Source of the DNA: Leptasterias polaris
Taxonomy: Eukaryota > Echinodermata > Asteroidea > Forcipulatida > Asteriidae
Length of the DNA: 64,000 bases
Assembly (NCBI GenBank): GCA_037783415.1
Contig: JAZGTN010000015.1
Span: 3,545,001-3,609,000 of the forward strand
Direction of reading: 5' to 3'
Shown here: one piece after another, positions 59,911 through 64,000 of the stretch
Position numbering within the stretch: position 1 is the first letter of the stretch
Layout of the letters: each line of letters begins with the position of its first letter
Program-made: the position numbers and the translations under genes
The notes under the pieces: model-generated
Told to the model about the DNA's origin: nothing
Databases searched by the model: none
What the model saw: the letters and a program-made list of their open reading frames with translations, nothing else

Positions 59911-59989
59911 GAGACACTTTGTTGAACGATTTCGTGGTTTGGTTGTTTGAAACCAAAACAGCTCCCGGTCTCACAGAACAACAACCGAC

Positions 59990-59995
59990 TTTATA
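59990..59995 (-). promoter_or_regulatory. Candidate TATA box of the PKHD1L1 gene
   Basis: TATAAA on the minus strand inside AGTATAAAGT, about 80 bases upstream of the first ATG and 92 upstream of the stronger ACCATGG start. A start site about 30 bases downstream would leave a 5' UTR of roughly 50 bases. The position is plausible, but a hexamer this AT-rich occurs often by chance and no transcript evidence is available. Confidence 0.35.
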
Positions 59996-60010
59996 CTGTC
60001 CTTGCACCCA

Positions 60011-63000
60011 CGCATGAGCCTCCTATATCTAACCCAAAATGTCGTAGGGGCATTACAAACAATATACATGTACTTTATGCAAGTGTGGTCTTTTGTATGC
60101 AAGTTGAATAAAACACTGAAATCGGATTCGTTGACAAAGGCGTCGGGGAGGCACGTGTTCTGTTACTCGTAATAAAGGCAAAGGGCAGAGATCAGAAGTA
60201 TGTAAATAAATAACATAATGTTACCTAAAATTGCACCACTCCGTCAACTCAAAAGGACTTTTCAACACTTGTTTTGCATTGACATCATGACCAGAGATGC
60301 AGCATTTGATGCATAAACATTAAAGGTATTATACAGGATTGGTAGAGCTGACAAAATAATCACAGACAGTGTTCATGTTTTGTGTAATCAACCACATACA
60401 TGAAATAACAAACCTGTGAAAATTTGAGCTCAATTGGTCATCGAGGTTACGAGAAAATAGTGAAAAGAGACCTTATGTGTTTTCTGTTTTTCAAACATCG
60501 AGTTTATTATCGCGCGCGATAAAAACTATTGTTTTACTCATTTCTCAGAAACGATAGAATTTTAGGCAGAAATATTTTAAGGAACCCTTTCCACCATTAC
60601 TTACTTTAAATCATGTAAGTTATGTGTGAATCTGTGAACATTTGAGTTTTTCGATCCTACCAATAGTGTACAGGGCCTTTAAACAATGTTACAAAACCTG
60701 TTCGGCCTTAAACTAAAGGGAGGTTCAATCATTTGCAGACATGAAAACATTACTGTCTTCCTTTTTCTTACTTGACTGAATTTCCAAGTATTCATGATAG
60801 TCTCGCGGCTTAAAGGTGCTGTATACGTTTTGGTAATTGGAGCCTACTGATTGTGTTAATCCTATGAAAATGTAGGGGTATATAATAAAACTAACCTGTT
60901 AAAATTTCACTTCAAAAGGTGGTCGCGTTTTTGAGATATCACAAAAAAACCGGAGCGAATATTTCCACGCAGGAAGAATATTCCCCATTATAGGAATACA
61001 CAATCTGAGAAGCGTTTCTGAGAAACGCTTCTCAGATTCAAATTTTGGGGAATAAAATAACCGTAGTACTACGAAGTTAAAAGTTTCTCAAAAGTCATTA
61101 TTTACTACCCAAAGCTGCTGTACTTCTTCCAAGTAAGTTTTTATTGCCATTAATTTTCAGAGTCATTACCAAACGTGTACTGTGCCTTTAAAATCGTCAC
61201 AATTCACGTTTTTCTCAGCAGTCATGGAGACACAAATGTATAAACTGGTCGGTGGAAGATATTTCATTTAATCCTACGTCAAAAACCTACACATTTTATC
61301 GAAAAATGCAACTGTTACCGAAGATGTAATTAACCCAAAATAAACATATCACACAATTAAACCGCAGTGCGGAATCTCATCCATTTCTTCAAAACCAAAT
61401 TTGGAAACTAATTTGGATACTCTCCACAGGAAAAAAAACCCAAGGCGACAGACATGATGATGACGATGATGGGGAGGAAGAGGAGGAAGATGACGTTACC
61501 TCCGGACGGTTCTTCTCACAACTTTCAGCAAAAATATTCAAAATCATTTTTTTTTTAATGCAATGCTGGGAAATTAGGTTAGTCAAACAGAGAGAGTGCC
61601 GTCGTTAGATATCTCGTCTCTATCTCTGTGTAGTTGGGTTCGAAGCAAGTGTCTTTAATCCAGTCAACGATCACGTCACTATAACAATCAAAGAGTAACA
61701 ACCATCACCACGACATTATAGGCCTAAAGTTTACATAAACACAGGCTGGATTGTTACCATGTCATAAAGAGATATTCTTCAGTTAGCTCCGCCGGTTTGA
61801 GTATACAACGAACTTGAGAGTTTTTCTAAAAGCTGAGTTCAACAACAACTGGGCTGATGTTATCTTTTTTACAACATTGACACAGTGATAGGATTGTGTC
61901 ATTGTGTGCTTTTATAATGAGACCGCTGCTGGGGTATCTGGGTCAGGGACCCAACAGCCTGTCTGGATTAATCATTAAATTTGAAAAGAGAATCTTCACT
62001 AGTTTGTGAAAGAGCAGGTATGGTGAACTCATTCTAAACTCCTAATGATCAAGAAATAATGGTCGGTACACTTTATAACTGATTAACTAAAATAGGCATA
62101 GGCTTACCCATTTTCTTTTAGATTTCAATTCAGAGTCATGTAAATAACACAAGAGGCTCCGATCTGGTTTAAAATATAAATAAAATGTTTGCACTGTCTT
62201 GTTCGATAGTATTATGTGTGATGATAATCTATAGTGTTGTTTTGGTTGACCGACAGCGTATTTGTTTATGGCACATTTCAACTCATATTAAAGGCACTGT
62301 ACACTATTGGTAATTACTCAAAATATTGTTAGCATAAAAACGTACCTAGTAACAAGCAATGGAGAGCTGTTGATAGTATATAAAACATTGTGAGAAACGG
62401 CTCCCTCTGAAGTAATGTAGTTTTTGAGAAAGAGGTAATTTCTCACTCAAATAATAAAAGACTTCTGGCTGAAAGCACACAAACTTGTGCAACGAGTGTG
62501 TTTTTTCTTTCATTATTTTCTTGCAACTGCGATGACCAATCGAGTCAAAATTTTCACAGATTTGTTATTTTATGCATAATTATGATGGGATACACCAAGT
62601 GAGAATACTGGTCTTTGACAATTACCAAAGGTGTCCAAAGGTGTCCAGTGCCTTTAAGTGGGAGACGACGGGTCTGTTAATGTTTTGCTGCTGCTCCCTC
62701 CCGGGGGGTGTAATAGGCCTAGGTTCTATATTTTGACTTGCCAGTCATAAAGACCGGGGGAAAAAAGTATACCGATCAACGGTTAAGTTTGGGCTTTTAT
62801 TTAAAAAGAAGTGCGTGTGACTGATTTCGTGAAACAGTTCAAGTCACAGCCAAAATTAGTAGTATAGAGTCTCGTTTCGTTGTTGTCCCAAAAAGCTTTA
62901 AACAATTGACGAAAATAAAGGAGGAAGAGTATACAAAGGGAACCCAAGCCGCTATATACACGTTATGCATAAATACACACATTATGGGCCTCAGTGTGAC

Positions 63001-64000
63001 AGGTGAGAAAGATTTACTCTACTTTATTTTCTCAAAGGTCTGCCAAAGAAAATCTCTAAGGTATAACTATTGTGTATACCACTTAGGTAAGGCCCCGGAG
63101 CAAAACATCTCAGCTTGAGTCAAAAGAGCGAAGTCTCCTGTACAACTTTGTGACTGTGTTTCAAATGTACATTTCTCATGCAGGTCATTTCTAAAGACTG
63201 AAGTTATTTTATTAATTATGCCGAAACCACTTGAAAATGAGATGAGACCGCGACGGTGGGGGAAATCGTAGCCGCCGTAGTAAGGGTTCAACACTTAATA
63301 AGCCAAATTTCATGCGCCAAGCTACTTATAATTTGTAAACCGACATTTTATTTTTTAATTACAACGTTTTGGGGGTCATGCAATTAATAGATTGTCACAA
63401 CCTGTGGGTTCTGTGCTTCAACTTTTGAGGAAAAACACATTTTCGTGTTTTTTTCTTCTGGGGTAGTTAGCAAAAATTCCAAACGGCTGACCTGCCAAAA
63501 ATTGAAAAGAATTCTGAAGTTCAGTCGTCCGAAAATATGTTTGATTGGTTTTCAAGAGGCTGAGAGACTTACACGATTTTTTGGTTATTTAGCATTGGTT
63601 CCTATGGGAGTTTATTTAGTGTGGTGCAACCGTAAAGTTTTGGTAGGAGGACACCAGTCTCCACGCACCACCAGCAGAGGAGTCCAACCTGGGTTAGCCG
63701 TAACCACAGCTGTAGCCGGACTTTGGTGCAAACTGCAAAGTGGGTTAATTTCATCAATGTCCATTGCGCATACTAAACTATGGGCATTCAAATCTGAGAT
63801 TGTGCTACGCAATCCCCCAATTGAGCAAATTCCGCGAGAGCCATGGACAGCCTCGCTACCATGGGCAGCGCGCCGTAACGGCCGCTAACTCCGCGTACGT
63901 CTCTCTAACCCCTGGAAGGGAAACACTGGGTGCGTTCGATTAGCTTCCCCGGGTCGACCCCGTATGGTGTTCTAAAGACGACAGATGTGCGTCGCGTCGT
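60011..64000. other. 5' flank of PKHD1L1: no gene recognised, several MITEs
   Basis: Contains M1-type MITEs at 60318–60685 (ATTAAAGGTATTATACAGGA to GTGTACAGGGCCTTTAA), 60810–61191 and 62285–62660 (AAAGGCACTGTACACTATTG to TCCAGTGCCTTTAA). 61.2–62.28 kb and 62.66–63.9 kb hold nothing I can name. Frames there (for example 63445–63888) lack recognisable motifs and splice context. From about 63925 the sequence CACTGGGTGCGTTCGATTAG looks like the start of another TIR element cut by the window edge. Confidence 0.6.

Noticed and set aside
63445..63888. Protein-coding gene near the right edge
   Set aside because: A 147-codon frame without recognisable domain, signal or splice partners; it overlaps what looks like repeat sequence and has an antisense frame of similar quality.
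1..64000. Bacterial operon, CRISPR array or phage
   Set aside because: No operon-like gene packing or ribosome-binding sites; every real coding segment is an exon of a eukaryotic gene, and the direct repeats are not spacer-separated.

Overview
This window is eukaryotic. Introns have GT–AG boundaries, exons are 54–1653 bp, and intergenic and intronic DNA is AT-rich and packed with short interspersed repeats. It holds most of one very large gene, read on the minus strand from about 59.9 kb to the left edge. The gene is a fibrocystin-L (PKHD1L1) orthologue. I traced 60 coding exons whose reading phases agree at every junction. They give about 4,350 residues, close to the vertebrate protein (about 4,200 residues, from memory). 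The host is probably an echinoderm, and my best guess is a sea star. That rests on the protein's character and on repeat families (tRNA-derived SINEs ending in TTA repeats, and short TIR elements starting AAAGGCACTGTACAC) that I associate with asteroid assemblies. It is not proven from this sequence.

Protein layout, N to C (right to left on the map): signal peptide (exon 1); three IPT/TIG domains (exons 2–11); a PA14 domain (exons 11–15); a cysteine-containing region without a family I can name (exons 16–23); IPT 4–7 (exons 24–30); a cupredoxin-like domain (exons 31–32); IPT 8–14 (exons 33–38); first G8 domain (exons 39–42); parallel beta-helix repeats in one 1.65-kb exon (43); second G8 domain (exons 44–47); second beta-helix stretch (exons 48–50); the conserved C-terminal ectodomain with a basic RRR site (exons 51–56); an acidic linker (57–58); and two beta-rich modules (59–60). 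No transmembrane helix appears before the left edge, so the C-terminus probably lies outside the window or in an exon not seen.

Introns and the 4 kb upstream of the start codon are built largely from mobile DNA: a tRNA-Leu-like SINE family, a second tRNA-derived family with an ordinary type-I head, 3' ends of non-LTR retrotransposons, many palindromic MITEs, a miniature LTR element (TRIM) with intact terminal repeats, PBS, PPT and target duplication, a piggyBac-like remnant, a THAP zinc-finger fragment, and several tandem arrays. The most notable features for follow-up are a perfect triplication of a 39-bp unit containing the splice donor of exon 41, the 386-bp TRIM, a perfect 59-bp inverted repeat in intron 54, and an unclassified repeat (element D) present at least six times. 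I see no second host gene, no genuine isolated tRNA or rRNA gene, and nothing bacterial.
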